A DNA stretch of 64,000 bases from Bradyrhizobium sp. AT1 (lineage in GTDB: Bacteria > Pseudomonadota > Alphaproteobacteria > Rhizobiales > Xanthobacteraceae), in assembly GCF_001590795.1 (NCBI RefSeq), contig NZ_JXDL01000001.1:294053-358052 (forward strand), written 5' to 3'. Shown here piece by piece: positions 24,961 to 34,240 of this stretch. Made by a program: the position numbers and the translations under genes. The notes under the pieces were generated by a model that was not told the DNA's origin, did no database searches, and was given only the letters and a program-made list of their open reading frames with translations. How positions within the stretch are numbered: the stretch's first letter is position 1; every line of letters starts with the position of its first letter.

Positions 24961-27900
24961 TTGGCCACCTTGGACGATCCGCCATAGCGGCGATACAGGA
25001 TCGGCAGGAGAATCAGGGTGAGCAGGGTGGAGGACAAGAGGCCTCCGATCACGACGATGGCGAGCGGTCGCTGCACTTCGGATCCGGGGCCGGACGCGAA
25101 CAGCAGGGGAATCAAGCCCAGCGCCGTGATGCTTGCAGTCATCAGCACCGGCCGCAGCCTGCGCAGGGCGCCTTCGACGACGATACGATCCTCGGGGAGG
25201 CCGTGGGCGCGGAGCTGGTTGAAGTAGGAGACCAGGACGACGCCGTTGAGCACGGCGATGCCGAGCAGCGCGATGAATCCGACCGAGGCCGGCACCGACA
25301 GATACTCACCCGTCACCACCAGCGCGAACACGCCGCCGATCAGGGCAAAGGGAATGTTGACGAGCACCAGCAAGGCCTGGCGGATGGCACCGAAGGTGGT
25401 GAACAGCAGCACGAAGATCAGGCCGATCGCGACGGGGACCACAACGGACAGGCGCGCGGCGGCGCGCTGCTGGTTCTCGAACTGTCCGCCCCAGGTCAGC
25501 CGGTAGCCGTTCGGAAGCGGAAGTTCGGCCGCCACCTTCTGGCGCGCCGCTTCGACGAATCCGACCATGTCGCGACCGCGGACGTTGGCGCGCACCACGC
25601 TCATGCGGGCGCCGTCTTCGCGGTCGATCTTCACGGGGCCGTCGACGCGCTGGATGCGGGCGACCTGCGACAGCGCGACGTGCTGTCCGGAACCAAGCGT
25701 CAGCGGCAGGCTCGCCAGCAGCGTCGGCGCCTCCCGCGTGGTCTCGCTGCCCCGGACCAGGATCGGCGTGCGGCGTCCGTCTTCGAGCGCAGTGCCGATG
25801 GTCCGTCCCTCGATCTGGGTCCGGAGCGAATTGACGATGGAATCCACGGTCAACCCGAGGCGGCCGGCCTCGAGGCGATTGACCGCGACCGTGTAATATT
25901 GGGCACCTTCGTTCAGCGTGGTGTAGACGTCCTCGGCACCGTTGATGCCGGACAGGATCGCCGACAGCTTCGCCGCGGTCTCGTTCAACTTCGCGATGTC
26001 GGGGCCAAAGATCTTGACGGCAACGTCACCGCGCACGCCGCTGATCATCTCCTGCACGCGCATGTCGATGGGCTGGGTGAAGCTGAGCGAGATGCCGGGA
26101 AAGCCGGCCAGAACCTCGCGAAGCTTCTGCAGCAGGACCTCGCGATTGTCGGTTGCGCGCTCAGTGGCGGGCTTGAGCACCAGGAACGTGTCGGTCTGGT
26201 TGGGGCCCATGGGATCGAGGCCGAGCTCGTCCGATCCGGTCCGGGCGACGATGCCCGCGATATCAGGCACGGTCAGCAGCGCGCTCTGGAGCCTTGCATT
26301 CATCGCAAGCGACTCGTCGAGATTGACCGAGGGCAGCGTCTCGACGCTGACGATGACGTCGCCTTCGTCCATCGTCCGCATGAAGGTCTTGCCGAGCTGG
26401 GTATAGGCGAAGCCCGCCGCGACGAGGCCGATCAGCGCCGCGGCCATCACCTTGCGCTCGTTGTTCAGCGCCCAGTCCAACGCGGGCGCGTAGACCCGTT
26501 GGGCCGCGCGCACCAGCAGGGGATCGCGATGCGAGGCGGACTTGAGCACGAAAGACGTCGCAACCGGGATCACGGTAAGCGCCAGCAGCAGTGAGGCGGC
26601 CAGCGCGAAGATGATGGCCAGCGCGACCGGGATGAACAGCTTGCCTTCCAATCCCTGCAGCGTCAGCAGGGGGACGAACACAATGATGATGATCAGCACG
26701 CCCGAGGCGACCGGCTCCAGCACCTCGCAAACCGAACGGTAGATCAGGTGGATCAGCGGCAGGCCTTTGCCCGGTTCGTGCTTGCCGAGATTGCCGACGA
26801 TGTTCTCGACGACGACAACGAGGGCGTCGATCAGCATGCCGATCGCGATCGCAAGTCCGCCGAGACTCATCAGGTTCGCCGACATTCCGACCAGACGCAT
26901 GACGATCAAGGCGATCACGATGGCGAGCGGCAGGCTGAGCGCGATCACCAGCGAAGCGCGCCAATTGCCGAGAAAGAGCAGCAGGAGAACGATGACGAGG
27001 ATTGTGGCCTCGCCGAGGGCCCGCACCACGGTGCCGACGGCGCGGTTGACCAAGCGGCTGCGGTCGTAAAACACGTTGATCGACACGCTCTTCGGCAGCG
27101 AGGGTTGCAGCTCGGCAAGCCGGGCGCGCACGTCGCGGATCAGCTGACCCGCGTTGGCGCCGCGCAGGCCGAGCACGAGCCCCTCGACGGTTTCGCCGCG
27201 GCCGTCCGCCGTGACGGCGCCATAGCGCGTCAAGGTTCCGACCTTGACGGTCGCGACGTCGTTGACCAGGATCGGCACGCCCTCGCGGGTGTCGACGACG
27301 ATGGCCTTGATGTCCTCGATCGAGCGGATGCTGCCTTCGATCCGGACCAGGGCGCTGTCCTCGCCCTGGTTGACCCGCCCGGCGCCGTCGTTGCGGCTGT
27401 TGGCTTCGATGGCCCGGCGAAACAGGTCGTAGGTAATCCCGCGCGCCGCCAGCGCGTCGTTGCGCGGCACGATCTCGAAGGCGCGGACATAGCCGCCGAG
27501 CGCATTGACATCAGCAACGCCGGGGACCGTCCGCAGGGCGGGGCGGATCACCCAGTCGAGCAGGGTCCGGCGCTCGGCGAGCGAAAGCTCGGGGCTGTCG
27601 ATCGTGAACATGAACATCTCGCCGAGCGGGCTCGTGATCGGCGCAAGACCGCCGGTCACGCCTTCGGGGAAATCGCGCGAGATGTTCGACAGCCGCTCCG
27701 AAACCTGGTTGCGCGCCCAATAGATGTCGGTGCCGTCCTCGAAATCGACGGTGATGTCGGCCAGCGCGTATTTCGTGGTCGAACGAAGCACCTTCTTGTT
27801 CGGCAATCCGAGCAGCTCGAGCTCGACGGGGACGGTGATGCGCTGCTCGACCTCTTCGGGGGTGAGACCCGGCGCCTTCATGATGATCTTCACCTGAACC

Positions 27901-28031
27901 GGCGAGACGTCGGGAAAGGCGTCGATCGGCAAGCTGGGCAGGAGGACGGCGCCGGCGCCGATCACCAGCAGCACGCTTAGCAGGACGAACAGTCGCTGCG
28001 ATAGCGCGAACGCAACCAGACGGCGGAGCAT
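24957..28031 (-). CDS. HME-RND heavy-metal efflux pump, CusA/CzcA family
   Basis: A 1024-residue inner-membrane proton antiporter with the twelve-helix, two-large-loop RND layout. It opens MLRRLVAFALSQRLFVLLSV and includes FPDVSPVQVKI, the family's periplasmic entry motif. Helix 4 reads MSLGGLAIAIGMLIDALVVV followed by VEN, with the Asp and Glu expected for proton relay. This is neither the DFGxxVDG form of CzcA nor the AMVDAAIVMIEN form of CusA, so the ion (Cu, Ni, Co or Zn) is left open. The gene starts immediately after the adaptor stop (TAG then ATG) and overlaps the DUF3240 gene. Confidence 0.92.
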   Translation of the reverse strand: MLRRLVAFALSQRLFVLLSVLLVIGAGAVLLPSLPIDAFPDVSPVQVKIIMKAPGLTPEEVEQRITVPVELELLGLPNKKVLRSTTKYALADITVDFEDGTDIYWARNQVSERLSNISRDFPEGVTGGLAPITSPLGEMFMFTIDSPELSLAERRTLLDWVIRPALRTVPGVADVNALGGYVRAFEIVPRNDALAARGITYDLFRRAIEANSRNDGAGRVNQGEDSALVRIEGSIRSIEDIKAIVVDTREGVPILVNDVATVKVGTLTRYGAVTADGRGETVEGLVLGLRGANAGQLIRDVRARLAELQPSLPKSVSINVFYDRSRLVNRAVGTVVRALGEATILVIVLLLLFLGNWRASLVIALSLPLAIVIALIVMRLVGMSANLMSLGGLAIAIGMLIDALVVVVENIVGNLGKHEPGKGLPLIHLIYRSVCEVLEPVASGVLIIIIVFVPLLTLQGLEGKLFIPVALAIIFALAASLLLALTVIPVATSFVLKSASHRDPLLVRAAQRVYAPALDWALNNERKVMAAALIGLVAAGFAYTQLGKTFMRTMDEGDVIVSVETLPSVNLDESLAMNARLQSALLTVPDIAGIVARTGSDELGLDPMGPNQTDTFLVLKPATERATDNREVLLQKLREVLAGFPGISLSFTQPIDMRVQEMISGVRGDVAVKIFGPDIAKLNETAAKLSAILSGINGAEDVYTTLNEGAQYYTVAVNRLEAGRLGLTVDSIVNSLRTQIEGRTIGTALEDGRRTPILVRGSETTREAPTLLASLPLTLGSGQHVALSQVARIQRVDGPVKIDREDGARMSVVRANVRGRDMVGFVEAARQKVAAELPLPNGYRLTWGGQFENQQRAAARLSVVVPVAIGLIFVLLFTTFGAIRQALLVLVNIPFALIGGVFALVVTGEYLSVPASVGFIALLGIAVLNGVVLVSYFNQLRAHGLPEDRIVVEGALRRLRPVLMTASITALGLIPLLFASGPGSEVQRPLAIVVIGGLLSSTLLTLILLPILYRRYGGSSKVAK

Positions 28032-29165
28032 CTATTGTCCCAGCCCAGAGAGAATGCCGCGAAGCGCGGAAATTCCGCCGATCGCGATCGAGTCCCGGTC
28101 CGTGATGGGACCGGACACCACGACGTGGTCTTGATCCTCTGCAAGCAGTTTGACCGGGACCAGCCGGAAGCCGCCGTCGAAGGCGACGAAGACCGACGCC
28201 TGCTCGCCGCGCCTGATCAGCCCGCTATAGGGAATCTCGAAGGCACTTTCGCCGGCGGAAAGAAAGCCGATGCGCGCGGCGGTGGTCTGACCGGGATGCA
28301 GCTCGCCGTCGTTGGGGACTTCGGCGCGCACCAGAATGGTCTGGGTGGCAGCGTCGATGGTCTCGGAGACGAGTACGACCTTGCCCGGCGTGGCATAGCC
28401 CTCGATCTCGACTTTTGCGCCGGTGCGGATGGCGCGGATATTCGCGGCCGGCACCGCGATCTCGGCCCAGAGCGGCGAGAGTCGCGCCAGCTTGACCAGC
28501 GGGGCGGATTGTTCGAGCCGCTGGCCCGGCGCTACCGCGATCTCGACCACGGAAGCGGTTTGCGGCGCATTGACCGTGAGCGTGCCGCTGATCGCCGCGT
28601 CCTGGGCCAGCCGGGCGATGGCGTCGTCGGACATCCCGCTCAGATGCAGCATCTGGCGCCGCTCGGCGACCACGAGAGCGGCCTGGCGCGCTTCGGCCTG
28701 GCTGGCCTCCAGCACGCGTTGCGGCACGGCCTTGCCCTCGAACAGGTCGACGTTGCGATTGAGCTGCTGGGTTGCGAGTCGTTCTTGCGCGATCGCGTGC
28801 AGATAGTCGCGCTGCTGCGAGACGAAGCTTGGACTCTCCAGCGTGACCACCGGTTGGCCAGCTGTGACGCGGTCCCCGCGTCCCACCAGGAGATTGGCGA
28901 CCATGCCGGCCACGGGGGCGCTGACGACCCACAATTGCTGCGTGGGGATCACGATCTGGACGGGATAGGGCAGCGTCAGATCGGTTCGGCTGGCAATCGG
29001 ACGGGTGACGCGGACGCCGAGATTGCGCGCCTGCGCATCGCTCAGCTTCACCTCGTCCTGCGCCAGCGACACAGAGGGTAGCAGCCCGAGTGCAACGGCG
29101 ACGAGGGTGCGAACCAACGCGCTGCCGGCAGAGGGGAGAAGAAGAGTTCTGCGAAGGATTCGCAT
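28032..29165 (-). CDS. RND efflux periplasmic adaptor, CusB/CzcB family
   Basis: A 377-residue protein starting MRILRRTLLLPSAGSALVR, with a signal peptide ending SVSLAQ. The layout is that of membrane-fusion proteins: a lipoyl-like half (VAGMVANLLVGRGDRVTAGQP), a helical hairpin (QRDYLHAIAQERLATQQLN), the second lipoyl half (VNAPQTASVVEIAVAPGQRL), then a beta barrel. It links the RND pump to an outer-membrane channel. The N-terminal His/Met-rich metal domain of CusB is absent. No TolC-like channel gene follows or precedes in this window. Confidence 0.9.
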   Translation of the reverse strand: MRILRRTLLLPSAGSALVRTLVAVALGLLPSVSLAQDEVKLSDAQARNLGVRVTRPIASRTDLTLPYPVQIVIPTQQLWVVSAPVAGMVANLLVGRGDRVTAGQPVVTLESPSFVSQQRDYLHAIAQERLATQQLNRNVDLFEGKAVPQRVLEASQAEARQAALVVAERRQMLHLSGMSDDAIARLAQDAAISGTLTVNAPQTASVVEIAVAPGQRLEQSAPLVKLARLSPLWAEIAVPAANIRAIRTGAKVEIEGYATPGKVVLVSETIDAATQTILVRAEVPNDGELHPGQTTAARIGFLSAGESAFEIPYSGLIRRGEQASVFVAFDGGFRLVPVKLLAEDQDHVVVSGPITDRDSIAIGGISALRGILSGLGQ

Positions 29166-29335
29166 GAGGGACGTCCCACACCCGCGAGCGGGCGAAGCCC
29201 GGCCTGCTTGAAAGTTTCGACTACTCCACCGGCGTCCTGGCGGGTTGATTTGCCTCAAGCAGGCCAACGATTGCGGAAGGCTGCCGGGCCTTCGCGGGGC
29301 GTCTCCCGGGCGCCAGCCAAGTGAACCAACCGCGC

Positions 29336-29899
29336 TCACGACGGTCGCTTTCTGCCGGTGATCATCGCTTTCACCAGGTTCTCGCGGTGTTCGAAGCTTG
29401 CCACCAGGACGCCAAGCACATGGACGACGACCAGGCCGATCGTGAGGTTGGCGAACGCCTCATGCATCTCCTCGACCCACTTTGCTCCCCAGAAGCTGGC
29501 GGTCGTCATCATGATGCCGGTGGTGCAGGTGCCGATCAGCAGGACGATCAGTGCGATGACCATCGCGCCGCCCGCGGGATTGTGGCCGAGATAACGTGGC
29601 GCCCTGAGCAATGCGACGTCGCGCAGATAAGCGAGCACGGCGCGCGGCGAGCGCACGAAGTCACGGAAGCGCGCATGGCGCGGCCCGACGATGCCCCACA
29701 GGATCCGCAGCGTCAGCAAGCCGGCAATGGAGTAACCGGCGGCGATATGGACGTTCTTGATCTCATCGCCCGTCGCATAAGCGAGCAGAAACAGCCCGGC
29801 CAGCGACCAATGGAACACACGGACGAAAGGATCCCAGACCTTGACCGTGGCCGGCGGCTTGTCGCCGCCGACCTCGATCGCGTCGTGAATGGCGCTCAT
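29336..29899 (-). CDS. Cytochrome b561-type membrane protein
   Basis: A 187-residue integral membrane protein of the bacterial di-haem cytochrome b561 / Ni-Fe hydrogenase b-subunit superfamily. Four helices are visible. Haem-ligand histidines are FVRVFHWSL (near residue 30), NVHIAAGYSIAG (about 50), the segment around KWVEEMHEAFANL and IGLVVVHVLGVL near 165. It starts 11 bases after the PepSY gene stop. Members pass electrons between quinols and periplasmic partners such as cytochrome c or a PepSY-linked reductase. Here it lies upstream of the RND operon. Confidence 0.85.
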   Translation of the reverse strand: MSAIHDAIEVGGDKPPATVKVWDPFVRVFHWSLAGLFLLAYATGDEIKNVHIAAGYSIAGLLTLRILWGIVGPRHARFRDFVRSPRAVLAYLRDVALLRAPRYLGHNPAGGAMVIALIVLLIGTCTTGIMMTTASFWGAKWVEEMHEAFANLTIGLVVVHVLGVLVASFEHRENLVKAMITGRKRPS

Positions 29900-29910
29900 G
29901 ATGCGGCCCC

Positions 29911-30189
29911 TTACAGCTGTCCGATGATCTTGCCGTTGGTCGGATCGACGAACAATTCGACCCGGCTGCCGGACTTGTCGATCGTGTAGAGTTCGCCACA
30001 GCCGTTCTTGAGCTTGGCTTTCTGAATCTTGTAGCCCTGGGCTTCGATCTTGGCCTGCAATTGCTCGAGCGGCAGCCAATCTGTCTGGGGCGCCGCAGTG
30101 CAGGGACGCCCGAGGCTCCCGGCATGAGCAGTCGCGGTGGCTGCGAGCAAGGCGACGGCGGTAGCAGTGAAGACGGTGATCTTGCGCAT
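29911..30189 (-). CDS. Secreted PepSY-domain protein (minus strand)
   Basis: A 92-residue protein starting MRKITVFTATAVALLAATA, with a signal peptide ending AHA. The mature part is one PepSY unit: LEQLQAKIEAQGYKIQKAKL, then CGELYTIDKSGSRVELFVDP and the terminal GKIIGQL. Two Cys residues (RPC, GCG) could form a disulfide. An ATG eight codons earlier is possible, but the chosen start gives the cleaner signal peptide. Close to the cytochrome b gene and divergent from another PepSY gene at 30321. Confidence 0.83.
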   Translation of the reverse strand: MRKITVFTATAVALLAATATAHAGSLGRPCTAAPQTDWLPLEQLQAKIEAQGYKIQKAKLKNGCGELYTIDKSGSRVELFVDPTNGKIIGQL

Positions 30190-30320
30190 GGTTCTCTCCG
30201 GCGTGGTGCCCACCCGCGGCGTGCGGGGAGGCGATGTCAGGACATTGGCAGAAGCGCCCTGACCGGCGCCTGTTGATCCACGTCAGCAATTTGTCAGGTT
30301 GATTGGGGCATGCTCTGCCA

Positions 30321-30647
30321 ATGCGATCCCCTGGTTTTGTGAAATTCCTCGCGGTGCCATTGCTGGCAGGCATTCTGCTCGCGCCGATGCCTGCGGCCGC
30401 AGGCGATCACGATAAAGGCGCGCCCGACGCGGTTCGCCGTGCGGTCGAGGCGGGCGAGATCAAGTCACTGGCCGACATTCTCGCGTCGCTTCGTGGCAAG
30501 CTGCCGGGCGAGGTTGCCGGGGTCGAGATAGAGCGCGAGCACGGTCGGTGGATCTACGAGTTTCGCCTCGTCGACGACAAGGGCCGCCTCTACGAAGCGC
30601 ACGTCGACGCGCGCAGCGGCGAGATCGAACGCATCAAGGAGAAGTGA
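30321..30647 (+). CDS. Secreted PepSY-domain protein (plus strand)
   Basis: A 108-residue protein starting MRSPGFVKFLAVPLLAGILL, with a signal peptide ending MPAAA. One PepSY unit follows: DAVRRAVEAGEIKSLADIL, then WIYEFRLVDDKGRLYEAHVD and SGEIERIKEK. Its stop overlaps the response-regulator ATG (TGATG), so it belongs to the two-component operon. Small PepSY proteins beside OmpR-type systems are frequent. They may tune the sensor in the periplasm, which here is an inference from gene order. Confidence 0.85.
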   Translation: MRSPGFVKFLAVPLLAGILLAPMPAAAGDHDKGAPDAVRRAVEAGEIKSLADILASLRGKLPGEVAGVEIEREHGRWIYEFRLVDDKGRLYEAHVDARSGEIERIKEK

Positions 30648-31312
30648 TGCGCCTGCTGCTAGTGGAAGACGACCGACGGATCGCGGCCGATGTGGAGAGG
30701 GCGCTAAGCGCGGCCGGTTATGTGGTCGAGACCGTCCGTAACGGTGAGGACGCCTGGTTCCGCGGTGACACCGAGGACTACGGCGCGATCGTCCTCGATC
30801 TTGGCTTGCCGGGCATGGACGGTCTGGCGGTGCTCAAGCGCTGGCGCGCGAATGGGCGGGCCATGCCGGTGCTGATCCTGACGGCGCGCGGCAGCTGGGC
30901 CGAGCGCGTCGATGGCATCGACGCCGGCGCGGATGACTACCTGGCCAAGCCGTTCCGAATGGAGGAATTGCTGGCTCGGCTGCGCTCGATCGTGCGCCGC
31001 TCGGTGGGGCAGGCCTCGTCACGGATCGTCGCCGGCGACATCGAGCTCGACGAGCGGCAGATGAAGGTAACGCTGCGCGGCGTACCCGTTGCGTTGTCGC
31101 CGTTGGAATACCGCCTGATCGCCTTTCTCTTGCGTCATCGCGGCCGCGTGGTGTCGCAGCAAGAGCTCGAAGAAAACGTCTATGGCCACGGCGAGGACCA
31201 CGAGTCGAACGCGCTCGAAGTGCTGGTCGGCCGGGTGCGCAAGAAGCTCGGTGCCGGCCTGATCGAGACCAGGCGCGGCTTCGGCTATCTGATATCGGAC
31301 ACGACGCCATGA
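30647..31312 (+). CDS. OmpR/PhoB-family response regulator
   Basis: A 221-residue regulator. The receiver domain spans residues 1-115: acidic pair VEDD, phosphoacceptor Asp51 in IVLDLGLPGMDG, Thr in LILTARG and Lys in DYLAKPF. A winged-helix effector follows at 125-220 (VALSPLEYRLIAFLLRHRGRVVS, SNALEVLVGRVRKKLG). It overlaps the upstream PepSY gene by one base and the downstream kinase gene by four (ATGA). It probably controls this operon and the divergent PepSY/cytochrome/RND genes. Confidence 0.95.
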   Translation: MRLLLVEDDRRIAADVERALSAAGYVVETVRNGEDAWFRGDTEDYGAIVLDLGLPGMDGLAVLKRWRANGRAMPVLILTARGSWAERVDGIDAGADDYLAKPFRMEELLARLRSIVRRSVGQASSRIVAGDIELDERQMKVTLRGVPVALSPLEYRLIAFLLRHRGRVVSQQELEENVYGHGEDHESNALEVLVGRVRKKLGAGLIETRRGFGYLISDTTP

Positions 31313-32685
31313 GCTGGGGCTCGCTGCGGCTGCGGCTGGTGGCCGGCGGAGTCGTGGCTATCCTGGTCGCGCTGAGCATTGCTGGCGCCGGGCTGACGCT
31401 GCTGTTTGAACGCCACGTGTCGCGAACCGTCGGCGACGAACTCGACGTCTATGTCAGGCAACTCGTCGCGGGTATCGACGCGGACGCGCAGGGCAAGCTG
31501 GTGATTAGCAGGCCGCCAGCCGATCCGCGCTTTGCCGACCCCCTTTCCGGCTTGTATTGGCAGGTCTCGGACGATGGCGGGCAAGTGCTGCGTTCACGTT
31601 CTCTGTGGGACACGGCGCTGGATCTGCCGCGTGATGAACCGTCGCCTGGCGAATTGCACCGTCACGTCATCGTTGGCCCGGCGAACGCTCAGCTCCTCGT
31701 CAGCGAACGCCGCGTGTTGCTCACCTTAGGCGACCGCCGCGCGCCGGTGCGCGTCGCGGTGGCGGCCGATCTCGCTGGCGTATCGACTGCCGCCTCGCAC
31801 TTCGCGTGGGATCTGGCGTTGGCGCTCGGCGTGCTTGGGCTGGTCCTGGCGGCGGCTACCTCGATCCAGGTCGGATTGGGCTTGCGTCCGCTCGACACAC
31901 TTCGCCGCGGCGTTGCGGACGTCCGCTCCGGGCAACGCAAGCACCTCCCCGTCGACGTTCCGACCGAGGTGAAGCCGCTGGTGGAAGAGGTCAACAGCCT
32001 GATCGACGCCCAGGAACGGGAGATCGAGCGGTCGCGCAGCCGTGCCGCTGACTTGGCCCACGGGCTGAAGACGCCTCTCGCCGCGCTCGCGGCAGATGTC
32101 GCGCTCTTGCGTCAACGCGGTGAGCAGGACGTCGCCCAAGCCATCGAAGCCGTCGGCGATGCGATGAGCCGTCACGTCGATCGCGAGCTGGCACGTGCCC
32201 GGGCGAGGGGGACGGCACGACTGCGCGGCGGTATTTCCACGCCGCTCAGACCGCTTGTCCAGTCCCTGATGCTGACACTGGCGCGCACGCCAGTTGCGCA
32301 GCACCTTGAATTCAAGAGCTGCATCACGGGCGAGCCGAGCGTGCCGCTCGATCGCACGGATCTGGCGGAAGTGCTGGGCAATCTTTTGGAGAACGCCGCC
32401 CGTCACGCCAAGAGAGAGGTGCGCATCGGTGCGGATGCCGCGAAACCAGAGATCACGATCGAGGACGATGGTCCGAGTATAGCACCCGCGCAGCGCTCGC
32501 GCGTGCTCGAACGCGGGGCAAGGCTGGATGAGCGCGGCGAAGGGGCCGGCCTCGGTCTCGCGATCGTTCAGGACGTGCTCAGTGCCTATGGATGGCAGCT
32601 GGCCCTTGCCGACTCCGAACTTGGCGGACTGAAAGCGATCATCGCGCCGGAGGGCAGCCACGATCGGATGGCTGCTGCCGGTTGA
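31309..32685 (+). CDS. Sensor histidine kinase
   Basis: A 458-residue membrane kinase. Helix 1 is residues 10-33, a periplasmic sensor region spans about 34-165, and helix 2 is about 166-190. A HAMP-like linker follows (LRPLDTLRRGVADVRSGQR). The phosphoacceptor is His251 in DLAHGLKTPLAAL. The ATPase domain has the N box NLLENAARHA and G box GAGLGLAIVQDVL. The H-box form AHGLKTPL is typical of PhoQ/CusS-like kinases. Partner of the regulator it overlaps. The stimulus is unknown, with metals favoured by context. Confidence 0.94.
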   Translation: MSWGSLRLRLVAGGVVAILVALSIAGAGLTLLFERHVSRTVGDELDVYVRQLVAGIDADAQGKLVISRPPADPRFADPLSGLYWQVSDDGGQVLRSRSLWDTALDLPRDEPSPGELHRHVIVGPANAQLLVSERRVLLTLGDRRAPVRVAVAADLAGVSTAASHFAWDLALALGVLGLVLAAATSIQVGLGLRPLDTLRRGVADVRSGQRKHLPVDVPTEVKPLVEEVNSLIDAQEREIERSRSRAADLAHGLKTPLAALAADVALLRQRGEQDVAQAIEAVGDAMSRHVDRELARARARGTARLRGGISTPLRPLVQSLMLTLARTPVAQHLEFKSCITGEPSVPLDRTDLAEVLGNLLENAARHAKREVRIGADAAKPEITIEDDGPSIAPAQRSRVLERGARLDERGEGAGLGLAIVQDVLSAYGWQLALADSELGGLKAIIAPEGSHDRMAAAG

Positions 32686-32722
32686 AGACCCAGCCCTCCG
32701 CTCGACGCACCGCTCAGGTTTG

Positions 32723-34234
32723 TCAGCGCCGAACGATCGAGCCGGCGCGGTTGATCAGGCGGGCGAGCTGGCGGAAGCGGCTGCCGACGCGGTCGGCGAC
32801 GAGGTCGCCGAGGCGGTGCTCGAACACCAGCATCAGCTTGCGGCCCTGGCTGCGGAAATGCGTGGCGGGCAGGACGCCCGGTCGCGCCGCCGAGATCAGA
32901 TGCGCGACGCGGAATGCGGCACCCAAGAGGCGCGCGCGTTCGAGCTGTGCCGGCGTCAGCAACTCCTGCATGGTGACCGGCGGCTGGTTCTCCTCGCTGA
33001 GGCCAGCATAGCGGTAGAACACCGACAGGCCGACAAAGGCGCGCTCGGTGTGGGTGATCGCGCCGAAATTGCCGTTGACGACGAGGCTCAGGGTCTGCTC
33101 GCCGCGGTGATCGGGATGCACGCGCCAGCCGATGTCGGACAGCAGGCACGCCGTGTGGCGCAGCCTGCGGTCCTCCGCGGTCTCCCGAAGCTTGACGACG
33201 CGCGCGAGGCGATCGGTCCAGGCGATCAGCTCGTGGGCGTGCTTGGCCGAGCGCGACAGCAGCTGGTTGAGCTCTTCGGCTGCGCAGATCAGGCCGTCCT
33301 TGTTGCGTTCGATCTCCGGCAGCTTCTCGTGCAGCAGGCCCTCGCGCACGCCGAAGGTCGAGAACAGGATGGTCTTCGGCTTCGCCACCCGGATGATGTG
33401 CTCGAGCACCAGCGCCGCATAGGTGAGGAGCGGGCGGCGCGCGTCCGCAACGCTCTCGATGTCGGCGAGCATGTCCGCGGCCGCGAGGCGGCGGAGGCGG
33501 CGGGAGAAATCGAGCGCCTCAGCCGCCGAAATCGAATAACCGTGCATCACCTGGAGCGGATAGCCGCTCTGGATGATGTGAATGCGCGCGAGCGCGCGCC
33601 AGGTGCCGCCGACCGCGTAGAAGGTGCGGCCGCGGCCCGCGGTGAGCAGCTCGACCTCGTCGATCTCCTCGCGCACGATGCGGTCGGCGCGCTTGAGCGA
33701 CTTATGCGCGAGGTCCTGCAGCGCCAGCCCGCCGAGCGGCAGCGTCACGCCGCTGCGCACGCTGTTCCTGCGCACGTCGATCAATTCGAGCGAGCCGCCG
33801 CCGAGGTCGCCGACGATGCCGTCGGGATGATGGATGCCCGAAATCACGCCGAGCGCCGACAGCCGCGCCTCACGCGGGCCTGACAGGATCTCGATCTCCA
33901 CGGCGCAGATGCGCTCGGCCTTGGCGATGAAATCGGGGCCGTTGGAGGCGTCACGGCAGGCCGCCGTCGCGATCGCGAACACCCGTCCGACCTGCATCAC
34001 GCGGCATAATGCGCGAAAGCGCCTCAGCGAGGTCAGCGCCTTGTCGACCGCATCGGGCGCCAGCAGGCCGGTGCTCTGCACCTCGCGTCCGAGGCCGCAC
34101 AGCGTCTTTTCGTTGAAGATCGGAATGAGACTCCGCGTCAGTCCCTCGTAGACGACGAGACGGACCGAGTTGGAGCCGATGTCGATGACCGCGACGCTCG
34201 AGCCGCGCTTGCGCGGCCGCTTCACGTCGGACAT
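32723..34234 (-). CDS. ppx: Exopolyphosphatase / Ppx-GppA family
   Basis: A 503-residue cytosolic phosphatase that releases phosphate from inorganic polyphosphate ends, or hydrolyses pppGpp. The actin-like ATPase fold has VAVIDIGSNSVRLVVYEG (phosphate 1) at the N terminus and IVGDLGGGSLELIDV (phosphate 2) near residue 145. A C-terminal HD-like helical domain follows. It begins 6 bases after the ppk stop, so synthesis and breakdown of polyphosphate are in one transcript. The length matches Ppx more than short GppA forms, but GppA activity cannot be excluded. Confidence 0.92.
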   Translation of the reverse strand: MSDVKRPRKRGSSVAVIDIGSNSVRLVVYEGLTRSLIPIFNEKTLCGLGREVQSTGLLAPDAVDKALTSLRRFRALCRVMQVGRVFAIATAACRDASNGPDFIAKAERICAVEIEILSGPREARLSALGVISGIHHPDGIVGDLGGGSLELIDVRRNSVRSGVTLPLGGLALQDLAHKSLKRADRIVREEIDEVELLTAGRGRTFYAVGGTWRALARIHIIQSGYPLQVMHGYSISAAEALDFSRRLRRLAAADMLADIESVADARRPLLTYAALVLEHIIRVAKPKTILFSTFGVREGLLHEKLPEIERNKDGLICAAEELNQLLSRSAKHAHELIAWTDRLARVVKLRETAEDRRLRHTACLLSDIGWRVHPDHRGEQTLSLVVNGNFGAITHTERAFVGLSVFYRYAGLSEENQPPVTMQELLTPAQLERARLLGAAFRVAHLISAARPGVLPATHFRSQGRKLMLVFEHRLGDLVADRVGSRFRQLARLINRAGSIVRR

Positions 34235-34240
34235 CCCCGA

